64,000 nt of DNA from Leptobrachium leishanense (lineage: Eukaryota > Chordata > Amphibia > Anura > Megophryidae), in assembly GCA_009667805.1 (NCBI GenBank), contig CM019068.1, positions 2,339,218 to 2,403,217 of the forward strand, written 5' to 3'. The notes beneath the pieces are model-generated. The model searched no databases, was not told the origin of the DNA, and saw only the letters and a list, made by a program, of their open reading frames with translations. Within the stretch, counting starts at the first letter, position 1. Each line of letters starts with the position of its first letter. Position numbers and translations under genes: made by a program. Shown here one piece after another: positions 44,096 through 54,930 of this stretch.

Positions 44096-45728
44096 TGCCA
44101 ATGTCAATTTGTCCGGAGTGATAGTTTATCACGCTGTACATTTTTTTGTTCAGATTTTGCTAATTTGCCTCCTGGCTTGGCTTTTGTTTATTTTCCCTGA
44201 AGTTTTAAGACTCTGGCTGTGAGAGTCGCTGTGTGTTTTTATTGCAGGGAGTTTTATGGATGTTCTATTTGTTTGTCTTGTGCAAAGAAATCCTTTGAGG
44301 TACCTCAGGTGTGTTGTGTTGTCTCACTTGCTCATTATGCTTGAGTATGTGTTTAATGTTTATCTCTTCGGGAAATTGAAGTCATAAAAAAGAGACATTT
44401 CTAGCATTGAGTATGTGTATATCGGTCTGTGTCTGTATTGTAGCTCTGTTGTGTTGGAGGTTTAACTAATTCCATGCCTGCTTGTAATTTTGAGCATTAC
44501 TTTTTTTTTAAATTGATTAGATCTGCAAGTATTAGATCTGTCCAGTTTCTTCTCATATAACAAAATGGCTTTGTCTCCCATTGAGAGCCACTCCCTTTGC
44601 GTTGTTGTTTGTTTGCGCCGCTGTCTGGTTTCTGTATTATTTTGGCTAACTAATTTTTTATTGCTAATATTTTCTACACAATTTAATGTAATGTTTGTCT
44701 TTTTCCAGATATTGTTTTTGTATTTTATTACTGGTCACTGTTTCTAACTCATATTTGATGTTTTTCATGTTTTTATATTTTATTACACTGTATAGCTGCC
44801 TGTGTTTCTGTGTGTACAGGGACTGCCTTTGGAATATGTCGCTTTGCCAGTATGTAAGAAGTTGAATGTTATGTGTCTGCTTCTTACTCTCCCCCCTTCT
44901 CCTCTAAGCTTTCTTTGAAAAAAAGGAAAAAAAACAGGGAGAATAGAAATGTTTGGTTTCACATTACCTTTCTGTTTATTTAACTAACTGCTGTTTTTTT
45001 ATATAATTCTTTTTTTCATTATTCCTGCAAGACAAATATTTTTTTTTCTTATTTTTTTTATTTATCTCTTTTTATCTGTAATATATAATGTTATTAGGAG
45101 TTTATATATAAGGATTGTTTTTTCTCTGTTCAATTATCCTCCTGATTTCTTTTTTATGAGCGTCTGATCTAAACCATATGTGAGTTTTGTTTTGAATGCA
45201 AGTTGGTTGTTCTGTTAGAATGCTATAATGGGATTTGTTTATATGCTGTGAGTATCTATTAGGGATAATTAGACAGTATATAACAAATAGTAATGATATT
45301 GATATTAACACATATCTAATGCCTTAAATAAATAATAATAATAATAAATAATAATTAAATTCTGGAACTCTGTTAGTGCTTTATAAAAACTGTAACTGTT
45401 GTAGAGTTGGGCATTTTCCTGTGGTTCTAAAAGTATATTTTAATTATTGTAATGCATATTAAATAACTGAAATAATTCCCAGATTTTATTAAAAGCAATT
45501 GTAATTAAGAACAAAGCAATGAATTTAGACAAACGCAATCTGAGCACACTCTGGGTGCGTGCAAAACGGATGAAGAACAAATGGAATTATGGGAACTAAA
45601 CTTAATATAAAAAATTATACAAATTGATACATGATATAAAAAGCTATTTTGTGTGTCAAGGTGCTGGGTGTCGCAGATGCGGTTCATCTGCCACGTGCTT
45701 TAATATAAGCTACATTGTCCAAGGGAAG
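44096..45728. other. AT-rich, possibly decayed ERV interior; no gene seen
   Basis: Follows the primer site and may be retroviral leader and decayed body. It is T-rich (44480-45110) with short frames only and no retroviral motif. A short (AAT)n run lies near 45325-45350. Confidence 0.35.
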
Positions 45729-45959
45729 TTACATAGTTACATAGGCTGAGAAAAGACATGCGTCCATCGGGTTCAGCCTCTCCCACATCACCTACTGCTG
45801 TTGATCCAAAATAAGGCAAAAAACCCAGTCTGAATGCTTGCCAATATGCAACATACTGGGGAAAAAATTCCTTCTTGACCCCAGAATGGCAGTCAGATTT
45901 CTCCTTGGATCAAGAAGGTTTTACCCACATATTAAATATTATAACCCTTAATATTCTGT

Positions 45960-46512
45960 GTCTGCAGGAAGTCATCCAGTCACTTTTTAAAAGTCTGTAT
46001 GGTCTCTGACCCAACCACCTCAACAGGCAGAGAATTCCACAGCTTTATTGTTCTCACCGTAAAATAACCCTTCCTATGCTTTAAGCTGAATTTTCTTTCT
46101 TCCAGTCTAAATGGATGACCCCTTGTCCTGTGTATAGACCTGTTAATGAATAGGTTATCAGACAATGGTTGATAATGGCCCCGTATATATTTATATAAGG
46201 TACTCAGATCCCCTCTAAGGTGCCGTTTCTCTAAACTAAACAGGTTTAAGCTTGTTAGTCTTTCCTCATAACTTAACCCTTCCATTCCCCTTATTAATTT
46301 AGTTGCCCGTCTCTGCACTTTTTCTAGCGCTATAATATCTTTTTTTAAGACAGGTGTCCAAAATTGCACGGCATATTCAAGGTGCGGTCTGACCATTGAT
46401 TTATACAGAGGCAAAATTATGTTTTCATCCCGAGAGTGAACTCCCCTTTTAATGCATGCCAATACTTTGCTGGCCTTGGCGGCTGCTGTTTGACATTACA
46501 CATTGTTACTTA
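45960..46512 (-). pseudogene. LINE RT C-terminal region
   Basis: The open stretch 45980-46462 encodes MACIKRGVHSRDENIILPLY, RPHLEYAVQFWTP, KVQRRATKLI, and KLWNSLPVEVVGSETIQTFK near the end. These are the conserved C-terminal motifs of CR1/L2 proteins after the RT domain. It is intact over about 160 codons. Confidence 0.88.
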
Positions 46513-48630
46513 CAGGGTTATCCAAAGAGATCCAAATTGCTTGAGAAAGGTAACCGAACGCTGAAAATCAGCGTTCGGTTACCTTTCTTGGCCATTCGGC
46601 TATCCAGAGAGCAGGCAATTTGCCAAATCCTGGCGAATTGCCTGAACATACGGTGCCTGTTCGAGGGCAGTGAAATCCCCATGAAAATGCACTGCTTCGG
46701 CTATTAACCACTTGGATGCTGAGGACGCGCTCAGCACGTCCTCAGCATTCCCGCTGGTATGCGGAGGATGCGCTGAGCGCGTCCTCCCATTGGGGTCAGC
46801 GTTCGGCCGGGTTCCGGCCGATCGCTGGCCCCCCCGGTGCGGGCTGACATCCTGGATGTCAGCCGAGCATCCGGGACCACAGCCGCCGGAATTAGGTGTC
46901 ATCGCGGCAGCGCGATGACACCTAATTCAGGCGCCCCCCCGCATGTGCGGAGGAGGCGCCTGAAAGGGAAGGGGGGAGGTCCTTCAGACCTCTCTCCCTC
47001 CCGATCGGCGGCGCACAGGGGGTTAACCCAGGCATCATTTGGAAGGGCACAGCCTGCCCTTCCAAATGATGTCTGGCATTAACCCCTGGGGAGCTGGATA
47101 GCGAATCGGCGCTGAAAAGCGCTGATTCGCGATCCTTTCCCGGAGCTGGCCGACATCTTGGATGTCGGCCAAGCCTCCGGGAACTCCCCCTGAGGACTGG
47201 CGTCATCGTGCGTAGCACGATGACGCCAGTCCTGGACTTAACCCTTAACTGCCACCAACGGTGGAGATAGGGAGTTCCAATGAACTCCCTATCTCCCGAT
47301 CCGTGGCAGTTAGGGGTTAAATTTTGGTATGGTTGGATCGGCCAGAGCATGGCCGTTCCAACGATACCAAACATGAAAGTGAAAAATGTTGTAAAAAATA
47401 AAAAAAAATGAAAAATAAAAATAAAAAAATAAAAAATTATAAAAAAAAAAATAAACACTTTTTTTTTATTTTTTTTGGTTTGTTAATGCAGCAATATTGT
47501 TCCCATTTCAATTATAATGTGAACAATGATGCTGCACTAACGATTTTTGTATGCGGTGCGTTTGTTAAAAATCGCGTAATTTTCCCCCAAAAAAAATGTA
47601 ACGAGACCCCATCTCTAATTTTTTTAACTAGCGCACCCCATACAAAATATAACCGCAATTGCTCGCATGTTAAAATGTGAAAAAAAACACTTTACACATT
47701 GTAAATTATTGAAAATACATATTTTATTGCATTTTTTGTTATAATATACAGACATGACATAACGTATACATATAATAATGACATATTATGAATCTACCGA
47801 GTCTGACGGAAAGAACGATATATAATATGTCTGGGTCATATACTAAAATAAGCCTTAAAAACACGTTTAAACATGATGAGCAAAACCGGTAAAAATGACC
47901 TCTGCACAGGGGCGGGAAAAGCCTCAGCAGCGAAAGGGTTAAGAGAACACAAACCAGCAGTGAAAGGTTCCCCTAATGCCCTGCCATTCGGTGGTTTAAT
48001 TCGGCAAATTTATTCAGGAGAATCCCATAGACTTCAATGTTAAAAATATTCCCGTTTTAATTCAATATCTAATAAACCGTTCATTATAAAATTCTGCAGC
48101 AAAAAGTCTCTTTATTTATAGATTTTTTAGGATTCTTTAAGCATTTTTCTGAATTTTTTTTGTAAAAGTCCGATATTTTTTTATTTATTTTTTTCAGTTT
48201 ACTTATTTTTTTGTAACAGCCCTTTTTATTATCATTCATTGGATTTTATATGTAAATTTCAGACATTTTCGCTCAGTAGTTTCTTTGCAAACAGCGTTTC
48301 AATTTCACATTCATACAAACGGTTTTGCTAATTTATTCACCTCCCTCGTCTGCTGTGTCGGCTGCTTCGGCTGGGTGTGTTCGGCTCCTGCTCGGGCTTT
48401 TCGATGGTTTATCCAGATGTTTTTGTGGCTTTTCAGCGTGCATTCGGTGGGTTTTGCGGTTAGTTTTCGGTGGGTTTACGGCAGCCTTTCCCTGCAATTC
48501 GGGGACCCTGTGGTGTTTGCTGAATACACCGCAGGGTCACCGAAATGGGATCGGCAAAAGGAGCCGAATTGAAGAGAACAAAAAGTCACCGAACGTGCGG
48601 TGACTTTTCGAATCTCTTTGGATAACCCTG
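46513..48630. mobile_element. DNA transposon with CAGGGTTATCCAAAGAGAT ends, inside the LINE
   Basis: CAGGGTTATCCAAAGAGAT is present at both ends as a perfect 19-bp inverted repeat (46513 and 48630). The LINE frame continues on both sides. No clear target duplication was visible, so the superfamily is open. The left part has the GGTAACCGAACGCTGAAAAT palindrome; the right part has ACCGAACGTGCGG. A TTAA element (46708-47938) is nested inside. Non-coding. Confidence 0.8.
46708..47938. mobile_element. TTAA-flanked hairpin-chain element, copy 4
   Basis: TTAA at 46704-46707 and 47939-47942. Ends CCACTTGGATGCTGAGGACG and CAGCAGCGAAAGGG. It has the same hairpin order as copy 1 (GCGCTCAGC..., AGGTGTCATCGCG, TAGGGAGTTCCAATGAACTC) and the same tail. 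The longest of the four copies (1231 bp). Confidence 0.9.
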
Positions 48631-49180
48631 TGTGTTTGAAGTCTATGATTATTCCCAAATCTTTCTCCTGCTTGGATTTCCCTAACTCCGTACCATTTAG
48701 GGTATAAATTGCTTGTGTGTTCTTCACTCCAAAGTGCATAACTTTGCATTTATCTAGATAAAATTTCATCTGCCATTTAAGTGCCCAGTCCCCCAATCTA
48801 TCTAAATCCCTCTGCAGTGAAGTAACATCCTGCTCACATTGTATCACCTGCACATACTGTAACATCCTGCTCACATTGTATTACTTTTCCTAGTTTTGTG
48901 TCATCTGCAAACACTGATACATGACTTTCAATGCCTATCTCAAGGTCATTTATAAATAAATTGAATAGTATTGGTCCTATAACAGACCCCTGAGGGACAC
49001 CGCTTACCACTGGTGTCCATCTTGAAAATGTACCATTTATGACCACTCTCTGTACCCTATCTTTTAGCCAGTTTTCTATCCAAGAACAAGTATTTTCATC
49101 TAGACCAATTTTTCTTAATTTAAATACTAACCTTTTGTGTGGAACTGTGTCGAAAGCTATAAGTTTTCCCAAAAGAGGCG
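48631..49180 (-). pseudogene. LINE RT catalytic region
   Basis: Minus-strand motifs: [40 protein letters not shown], and [10 protein letters not shown] with the catalytic ADD (about 48905-48915). DLGIIIDFKHT follows near 48635. A small duplication or insertion with repeated ACATCCTGCTCACATTGTAT sequence at 48828-48880 shifts the frame. Confidence 0.88.
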
Positions 49181-49915
49181 TGGTGTGTCATTTCTTTGTT
49201 AGTATTTGAATGAAATTCTAAGTGTTATAGATATTTATGCATCATCCACAGGTTCTGTAGCACTGTAAAATGAGAGGACCTGTTTAAGAGATTGAAATCT
49301 AAAAGGATACAGTGATATTGAAAGATTAGAGTTAATAGAGAATATGAAGTAGAGTTTATGTGGACTTTGTGTGGGAAGCGCCTATAAGTTCTGTAGAGCT
49401 GTACAAAGGATAAGACATTAACCATGTTACAATTGTGTGTTTGAGTGTGTATGATATGAGTGGAATAATAAATAAAAATAAAAACCCCAGATGACATGAA
49501 ACCTGAAGGGAAAGCTAAAGTTTAAATATGATTTTTTTAATCCTATTAATGATTCTGATATATAGATTGCATATACACAATGATTTCAGAGAGATATGGA
49601 TTACAAGCAAAATTACAGATTGTTCATCATAATATGTGTGCTTATTGAATGTGTGGTGAGGATTGCTTTTTGTGCTGCGTGATGAGGTTTAAATATATAG
49701 ATAATTGTAAGCGCAACACAAGTGATTGGTCTGAGAATGGACATATGTTTTGTATGATTACTGTTCTGCAGATTTTCCCTCCCGCTCCCTTTCTCTTTGT
49801 TCTAAAAAAAACAGGGGCAGAGAACACAGAAAGACACGGATATGTCTAAGTTTGAGCATGGCTCAATGTGTCTTCATATTTTTTTATTTTAAAGTATTTA
49901 TTATGTTATAATTAA
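49181..49915. other. Unassigned AT-rich sequence; no gene seen
   Basis: Composition resembles 44100-45700. No coding motif, TIR or tandem repeat recognised. It ends at the A/T target of the Helitron. Confidence 0.3.
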
Positions 49916-49929
49916 CTAGTTGTAAAGCC

Positions 49930-49944
49930 TGCCCAGAGGGCAGT
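49930..49944 (-). terminator. Helitron 3' terminal hairpin
   Basis: A six-base stem with a three-base loop, just inside CTAG. Helitrons use such a hairpin as a replication stop signal. Confidence 0.75.
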
Positions 49945-49964
49945 CTATTGTGGATATACTGCCC

Positions 49965-50778
49965 CAGCTCATGGATATACTGCCCCAGCTCGTGGATACT
50001 GCCCCAGCTCGTGGATATTGCCCCAGCACGTGGATACTGCCCCAGCTCGTGGATACTGCCCCCGCACGTGGATACTGCCCCAGCTCGTGGATATGCCCCC
50101 CAGCTCGTGGATATGCCCCCCAGCTCGTGGATATGCCCCCCAGCTCGTGGATACTGCCCCCCAGCTCGTGGATACTGCCCCCCAGCTCGTGGATACTGCC
50201 CCCGCACGTGGATACTGCCCCCGCACGTGGATACTGCCCCCGCACGTGGATACTGCCCCCGCACATGGATATTTGCCCCAGCTCATGGATTTGCCCCAGC
50301 TCATGGATTTGCCCCAGCACGTGGATACTGCCCCAGCACGTGGATACTGCCCCCGCTCGTGGATACTGCCCCCGCTTGTGGATACTGCCCCAGCACGTGG
50401 ATACTGCCCCAGCACGTGGATATTTGCCCCAGCACGTGGATACTGCCCCCACACGTGGATACTGCCCCCGCACATGGATATTTGCCCCCAGCTCATGGAT
50501 TTGCCCCAGCTCATGGATTTGCTCCAGCTCATGGATTTGCCCCAGCTCATGAATTTGCCCCCAGCTCATGGATTTGCCCACAGCTCATGGATTTGCCCCC
50601 AGCTCACGGATTTGCCCCCAGCTCATGGATTTGCCCCAGGTCATGGATTTGCCCCCAGCTCATGGATTTGCCCCAGCTCATGGATTTGCCCCCAGCTCAT
50701 GGATTTGCCCCCAGCTCATGGATTTGCCCCAGGTCATGGATTTGCCCAGCTCATGGATTTGCCCCCAGGTCATGGATA
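49965..50778. repeat. ~19-bp minisatellite in the Helitron
   Basis: CCCCAGCTCATGGATTTG and CCCCGCACGTGGATACTG variants repeat about 42 times at 18-20 bp. Blocks of GTGGATACTG units come first, GTGGATATG next, and ATGGATTTG last. Frames with repeated Trp-Ile or Ser-Trp are artefacts. Confidence 0.93.
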
Positions 50779-50799
50779 TGGCCCCCCCAGCGCTCATAC

Positions 50800-51310
50800 T
50801 TACCTGTCGAGCGGCGCCAGGGAAGTGAAGATTTCCCCGCTTCCTGTTTTTGAAGGACCCATGCCCCGGTCATGTGACCGGGGCTTGGGTCCTTCAAAGC
50901 GGAAGCGAGGGAACTTTCCCTCCGCCGCTCGGGGGTAGGATGCGCGCGGCAGCCGGGTAGAGGCTGCGCCTCTACCCGGCTGCCGCGCGCATCCTACCCC
51001 TGAGCGGCGGAGGGAACTTTCCCTTCGCCGCTCGGGGGACCCGTTAGATGCGCACAGCAGCCGGGTAGAGGCTGCGCTCGCAGCCTCTACCCGGCTGCCG
51101 CGCGCATCCAACCCCCGAGCGGCGGGGGAAACTTTCCCTTCGCCGCTCGGGGGGTTGGATGCGCGCGGCAGCCGGGTAGAGGCTGCGAGCGCAGCCTCTA
51201 CCCGGCTGCTGTGTGCATGTGTAACCGCCGCGGCGAGCCGGCAGCCGGCTCGTGCCGCGGCGGTTGCATGCGCGCGCAACCAACCGCCGCTGGTTGCGCG
51301 CGCATGCGCA
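50800..51310. repeat. GC-rich nested palindromes in the Helitron
   Basis: Alternating inverted blocks: CATGCCCCGGTCATGTGACC, GCCGGGTAGAGGCTGC against GCAGCCTCTACCCGGC (repeated about four times), GAGCGGCGGAGGGAAC, and the GAACCAACCGCCGC-like right end. The strand can fold into several long hairpins. Confidence 0.85.
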
Positions 51311-51360
51311 GTAGGGCTTTGGCGACGGACAGCCAAAGCCTTACTCTATTATAATATAGA

Positions 51361-51571
51361 TAAAATAAATTTTTTTACTTACAGGATATTAATGGATTTG
51401 AATTATTTTCAGATTTATGCATGCCATCATTTGCAGATTAAGGAATAAAAATGCTAGCGAAGACAAAGCATGATTTATACCCTTCACTCAGATGAAAGTT
51501 TTCAGTCATTGCAGTGCTACATTTAAAATTGCTTTCCGATTGAAAGATTGTCCATTAATCTAAGAAATTTT
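51361..51571. other. Short unassigned AT-rich sequence
   Basis: No feature recognised between the Helitron and the TAGGGATGTGCG start of the next unit. Confidence 0.3.
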
Positions 51572-52042
51572 TAGGGATGTGCGTTTCGGGTTTCGGAATT
51601 TCGGAATTCTCACGAAATTTCCCGATTCGTGTCTTCAAATTCGGACGATTTTCCGAATCGGATCGGACCCGAAAACGGACAGATCCGAATAGTTTTCCGA
51701 GCCGAAACGAAAAAATTTCGGAGTTTTCGAATGGACTTGAAATGTGTCAAATCGAAAATTTATTTTCACTCTATTCGTGATTTCGGTTCCATTTCGGTAA
51801 TTCTGGACATCGTATATTTAACTATTATCGGTTATATCGCTGATTCTGTAAATTTTGTATTTGTAAATGCGTATCACTTGTTTTTGTTTCCAATGATCCG
51901 ATAATTCTGTCGATACGATAATTCCTTCGTAATCGGGTCGGATCCGATTCGTCCCCGGGTCGCGAATGCGCGCGCGCGGATGTCGTAACTTTATTGAGCC
52001 AGTTTTTTGACAGGCCAAAAAATATTGATTTTATTATTTATC
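51572..52042 (+). other. Probable 5' part of a Myb-carrying DNA transposon
   Basis: TAGGGATGTGCGTTTCGGG opens a stretch dense in TTCGGA/CGAAAA motifs and short palindromes (GATCCGATAATTC type). The style is like the MITE at 7704. It leads directly to the Myb-like ORF. No matching right end was found, so the transposon edge is inferred only. Confidence 0.4.
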
Positions 52043-52373
52043 ATGGCTGAAAGAGACGAGTCCCATTCGGACACCTCCTCATCTTCTTCCACCCATGAGA
52101 CACCACCCAGGAAGAAGCGGGCCAGCAACATGGCATTTGAGGAGATGTTGGAGCTGGTCCGCATCTTTGACAAAAAAGATTATGACTGCCGTAAGGGTCC
52201 TTACAGCAGAAAGAATAACGCGCGCAAGGACCGTATCCTTGACAAGCTCCGAACCACCATCCTGGAGTTGTTTGGGAAAGACCGGACGAAGGACCAGCTC
52301 CGAAAATGCTGGTCCGATCTGAAGGCACGCGAGCAGGAGCAGCTGAGGCACATCCGTCGCGTCATAGCCAAAC
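52043..52373 (+). CDS. Myb/SANT-like transposon protein, exon 1
   Basis: ATG 52043 starts a 110-codon exon: a Ser/acidic leader, a basic PPRKKRASN, then a trihelical Myb/SANT-like DNA-binding domain (about residues 28-95, with FEEMLELVRIFDKKDYDC and KDQLRKCWSDLKAREQEQ). It ends in AAAC|GTAAGTG, a good splice donor (phase 1). PIF/Harbinger transposons carry such a protein beside their DDE transposase; vertebrate MSANTD/NAIF1-type genes derive from them. No DDE transposase is present here. Myb family call is firm; Harbinger origin is inference. Confidence 0.78.
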
Positions 52374-52393
52374 GTAAGTGTCATGTTATATTG

Positions 52394-52450
52394 TAAAGCG
52401 CTGCGCAGACTGTTGGCGCTATATAAATCCTGTCTAATAATAATAATGTG
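52394..52450 (+). mobile_element. LINE/SINE 3' tail fragment in intron 1
   Basis: TGTAAAGCGCTGCGCAGACT and GTTGGCGCTATATAAATCC followed by (TAA)n resemble the tail seen inverted at 21115-21170. It is a 5'-truncated retroposon end just behind the splice donor. Confidence 0.55.
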
Positions 52451-53322
52451 CTTGCATGGGCTAATGTGCACAAAAATACGTTGATTTATCTAGTCCTTTT
52501 TTCATGCAATGTGATTGTGTATAGCTTTGCGTTTTCACGACTCGTCATACATGCATTTTTGCCATAGCTCTTCTTTTTTGTGATTTTACGTATTCGTGAA
52601 AATTGTGACATTTGATGTATGTAGATGAAGTTACAATGCTGGATTTCTTTTGGCACTGTGTGTACTGTAGTGTGCTGGGGGGAGAGGTTGTTGTGATTGA
52701 GTGATGCATACGAGAAGACCCGCAGCTTGCCCAATATTGGCTCCCATCTGCGCATCAACAAAAATCTCTGCGTCTCTGCTAAGTGGTAGGATGGGACATG
52801 TAGTTCTTCTGAAAGTGCATCCAAACAGAGCCGCGTTCAATACGTCCTCAGCAGCTGCTGAATTGATGCAGCGCAGAAATTCAGTTTGCTGCAGCAGTGT
52901 CATTGAACGCTTTAGATACAAATTTCAAAACAAAATGGCGGATTTCTGTTGTTTCTGCTATATCCACAGTTTTATTCGCAGAAACTGAAAGTGAAACTGA
53001 GGCTGAGGCATCTATAAAATAAATAAAAGCAGTCACACAATGCGTTTTGTATGCACACAACACAAATAATAGTTTTTATTGAATAAACGTAATGTTTACT
53101 TCTGAAAAAAATATATAATTGAACGGTAATATATGTCTATGTGCAGGGGAAATAAATAAATATTTTGTGACTTTAGAACTATGAGATGGGAGTAGTGGTG
53201 GTTCAAGCTGGTAGTGCTAGTGGGTAGTGGAGGGGTGTCGCAATACTTTCGGCAATATATTGTATAGATATACCATTTTTTCCAGTCTGCATTATTTACG
53301 TGTTATTTTTTGGATTTGGCAG
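52451..53322 (+). other. Rest of intron 1; no gene seen
   Basis: Ordinary non-coding sequence. A short frame on the minus strand has no domain. It ends in TTTGGCAG, the acceptor of exon 2. Confidence 0.45.
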
Positions 53323-53409
53323 AAGACAGGAAGAAGGCAGCATCTGCCCCGGCGGGCACCAGTGCCCCAGTGGAGGAGGAGGGGGAGCCACGAGCGACCA
53401 CCAGCGCTG
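53323..53409 (+). CDS. Myb-like protein, exon 2 (acidic repeat exon a)
   Basis: Acceptor TTTGGCAG, 87 coding bases, donor CTG|GTATAT. It encodes an Ala/Pro/Glu-rich segment with APVEEEGEPRATTSAG. Both introns are phase 1, so the exon can be skipped or duplicated without changing frame. Sequence and flanking intron resemble exons 3 and 4. Confidence 0.6.
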
Positions 53410-53499
53410 GTATATACTGTTTTATTTTGCAACGACTTTTGGTCAAAAACAGAAAAAAAATATGTTTACTGTATTTTCATTTAATTTTTTTATATATAG

Positions 53500-53583
53500 C
53501 ACAAGAGGAGCAGGAGGAGGTAGAGGAGGAGCAGGGCGATGGAGAGAGGGAGCCGGAGCCGCAGCAGGAGGCCGCGAGTCCAG
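53500..53583 (+). CDS. Myb-like protein, exon 3 (acidic repeat exon b)
   Basis: Acceptor TATATATAG, 84 bases, donor CCAG|GTTTTT. Encodes QEEQEEVEEEQGDGEREPEP and a Q/A-rich end. Phase 1 on both sides, symmetric with its neighbours. The intron before it (ACTGTTTTATTTTGCAACGA...) resembles those after exons 3 and 4. Confidence 0.6.
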
Positions 53584-53682
53584 GTTTTTTTTTACTGTTG
53601 TATTTTGCATCGACTTTTGTTCAAAAATAAATCAGTTTTGTTGTTTACTGTATTTTTTATTTCTTTAATTTCTTAGATATAG

Positions 53683-53766
53683 CACCGGAAGAGATGCTGA
53701 CGGTGGTGGTGGAGGAGGAGTCGGAGTCGGAGGAGGAGTCAGAGCCTCAGGAGGCCGCCAGCACTG
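53683..53766 (+). CDS. Myb-like protein, exon 4 (acidic repeat exon c)
   Basis: Acceptor AGATATAG, 84 bases, donor CTG|GTATATAC. Encodes PEEMLTVVVEEESESEEESE and then EPQEAAST. The following intron is split twelve bases later by the gypsy element at 53778. Confidence 0.6.
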
Positions 53767-53777
53767 GTATATACTAC

Positions 53778-54771
53778 TGTAACGCTCTTTTGCCGCTGGG
53801 GGCCGCCCCCGCTGGCACCCTCCAGCTGGGTTACACCTTCTTGCTTTACCTGGTGGTCCTGAGTTTCCGCATTTTGGGAATAAGGATACATAGTGTTGGC
53901 AGTGCCTCCACCTGTCTGGGCATCCATGGCATGGACTGTTTGCCCAGGCAGGAACCTAATAATAACAACTACACAGTGGTACAATAAACAATATAAACTT
54001 GTATTGAAATGCAAGTGGCAGCATAAAAGGATTTCAGGTAATACAGTAGCTAACTAGACACACCAACTGCTCTCTAACCTCCCAGCCCAGGACCCTCCCA
54101 AACAACCTGGAACCACCCTGATCTTCGTCCTAATGACAGCGATGATGGGTACCAGTTGGTGCACATAAGAGATGGGGCCCTTTTAGCATAACGTAGCTGC
54201 CAGTACAGGAAAGGCTGTGGGTAAAATCCGCTCAGCAGCTGTGTGATTCTTAGCAGTGTAAAGATGGATAGAATGCTGTCAGCGAGACAGAGAGAAAAGA
54301 TGCTCGTTACCGCACAACTTCAGTTGCTCACAGTCCCAAGAAGGCTTCTTGAACGTTGTAACAATCTGCAGCCTCTGGATCAATTCTTCCCCACGCAGAA
54401 TGCAGAATCTCCTCTGCCTGAAGTCAATGCCGCCAGCAAATCCCTCTGCCTGCGGCCTCCTTAACACAGGGCCCCTCTTCAAACACACTTGCCTCCTGAA
54501 CAGTCCAGCACAATATACAGCAGACCAAGGTACACTCTCCAGCACTGGATGCTGCTGATTCTCTGTGCTCCAGCTTGCACAGATCCTGGAAAATCTCTCT
54601 TATCTGACTGCTCACTCTCTTTGCTCACTTTGTTCTGCCCACGCTGCATGCATGCTTTTTACTTCCTGTTTCTTTTAGCTTGGGTCCTTCCTTTCCCATA
54701 CATTGTCCTCTGGCTCCCCCTAGAGGCATAACAGCTGCAGTCCTCAGAGCCAAATTAAACACAGTACTACA
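53778..54771 (-). repeat. 3' LTR of the PNMA-Gag gypsy
   Basis: On the minus strand it starts TGTAGTACTGTG (54771) and ends GCGTTACA (53778). It matches 60629-61623 except for one small difference. Confidence 0.96.
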
Positions 54772-54783
54772 TTCTCCCCCTCG
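54772..54783 (-). promoter_or_regulatory. Polypurine tract of the PNMA-Gag gypsy
   Basis: Minus strand TTTTTTTTCGAGGGGGAGAA ends directly at the 3' LTR; CGAGGGGGAGAA is the likely plus-strand primer. Confidence 0.8.
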
Positions 54784-54930
54784 AAAAAAAATTCCTTGCC
54801 TTCCACTGGCAAGACCAGCCAGGTGCAAAAACACACACAAAAAAAAAACAACGGCAACATATATCTTTCTGCATGACAGTCCTGCATAACAGTCCTATCT
54901 AGACAATTGTCAACTATCTTGAAGTCTGCT

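Larger units (their letters stand above)
45729..49180 (-). mobile_element. CR1/L2-like LINE, 5'-truncated and split
   Basis: Minus-strand RT fragments at 48631-49180 and 45960-46512 are colinear and separated by the transposon at 46513-48630. The 3' end at about 45729 carries ACATAGTTACATAGGCTG, a short repeat typical of the 3' end of such LINEs. The start lies inside the RT domain, so the copy is 5'-truncated and dead. Confidence 0.85.
49916..51360 (-). mobile_element. Non-autonomous Helitron
   Basis: Read on the minus strand it begins TCTATATTATAATAGAG (51360) after an A. It ends ...ACAACTAG (49916) before a T, the usual A|T insertion without duplication. Nine bases before the terminal CTAG is a hairpin CTGCCC-TCT-GGGCAG (49930-49944). 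These are the diagnostic Helitron ends. The body is a 19-bp minisatellite plus GC-rich palindromes; no Rep/helicase gene. Confidence 0.85.

Noticed and set aside
49884..50938. Several long overlapping frames rich in Trp, Ser, Pro and His
   Set aside because: They translate the 19-bp repeat of the Helitron in different frames and have no conserved domain.
53694..53987. 97-codon frame running from Myb exon 4 into the LTR as a fusion gene
   Set aside because: The splice donor at 53767 and the LTR boundary at 53778 explain it; the frame past the donor is accidental.
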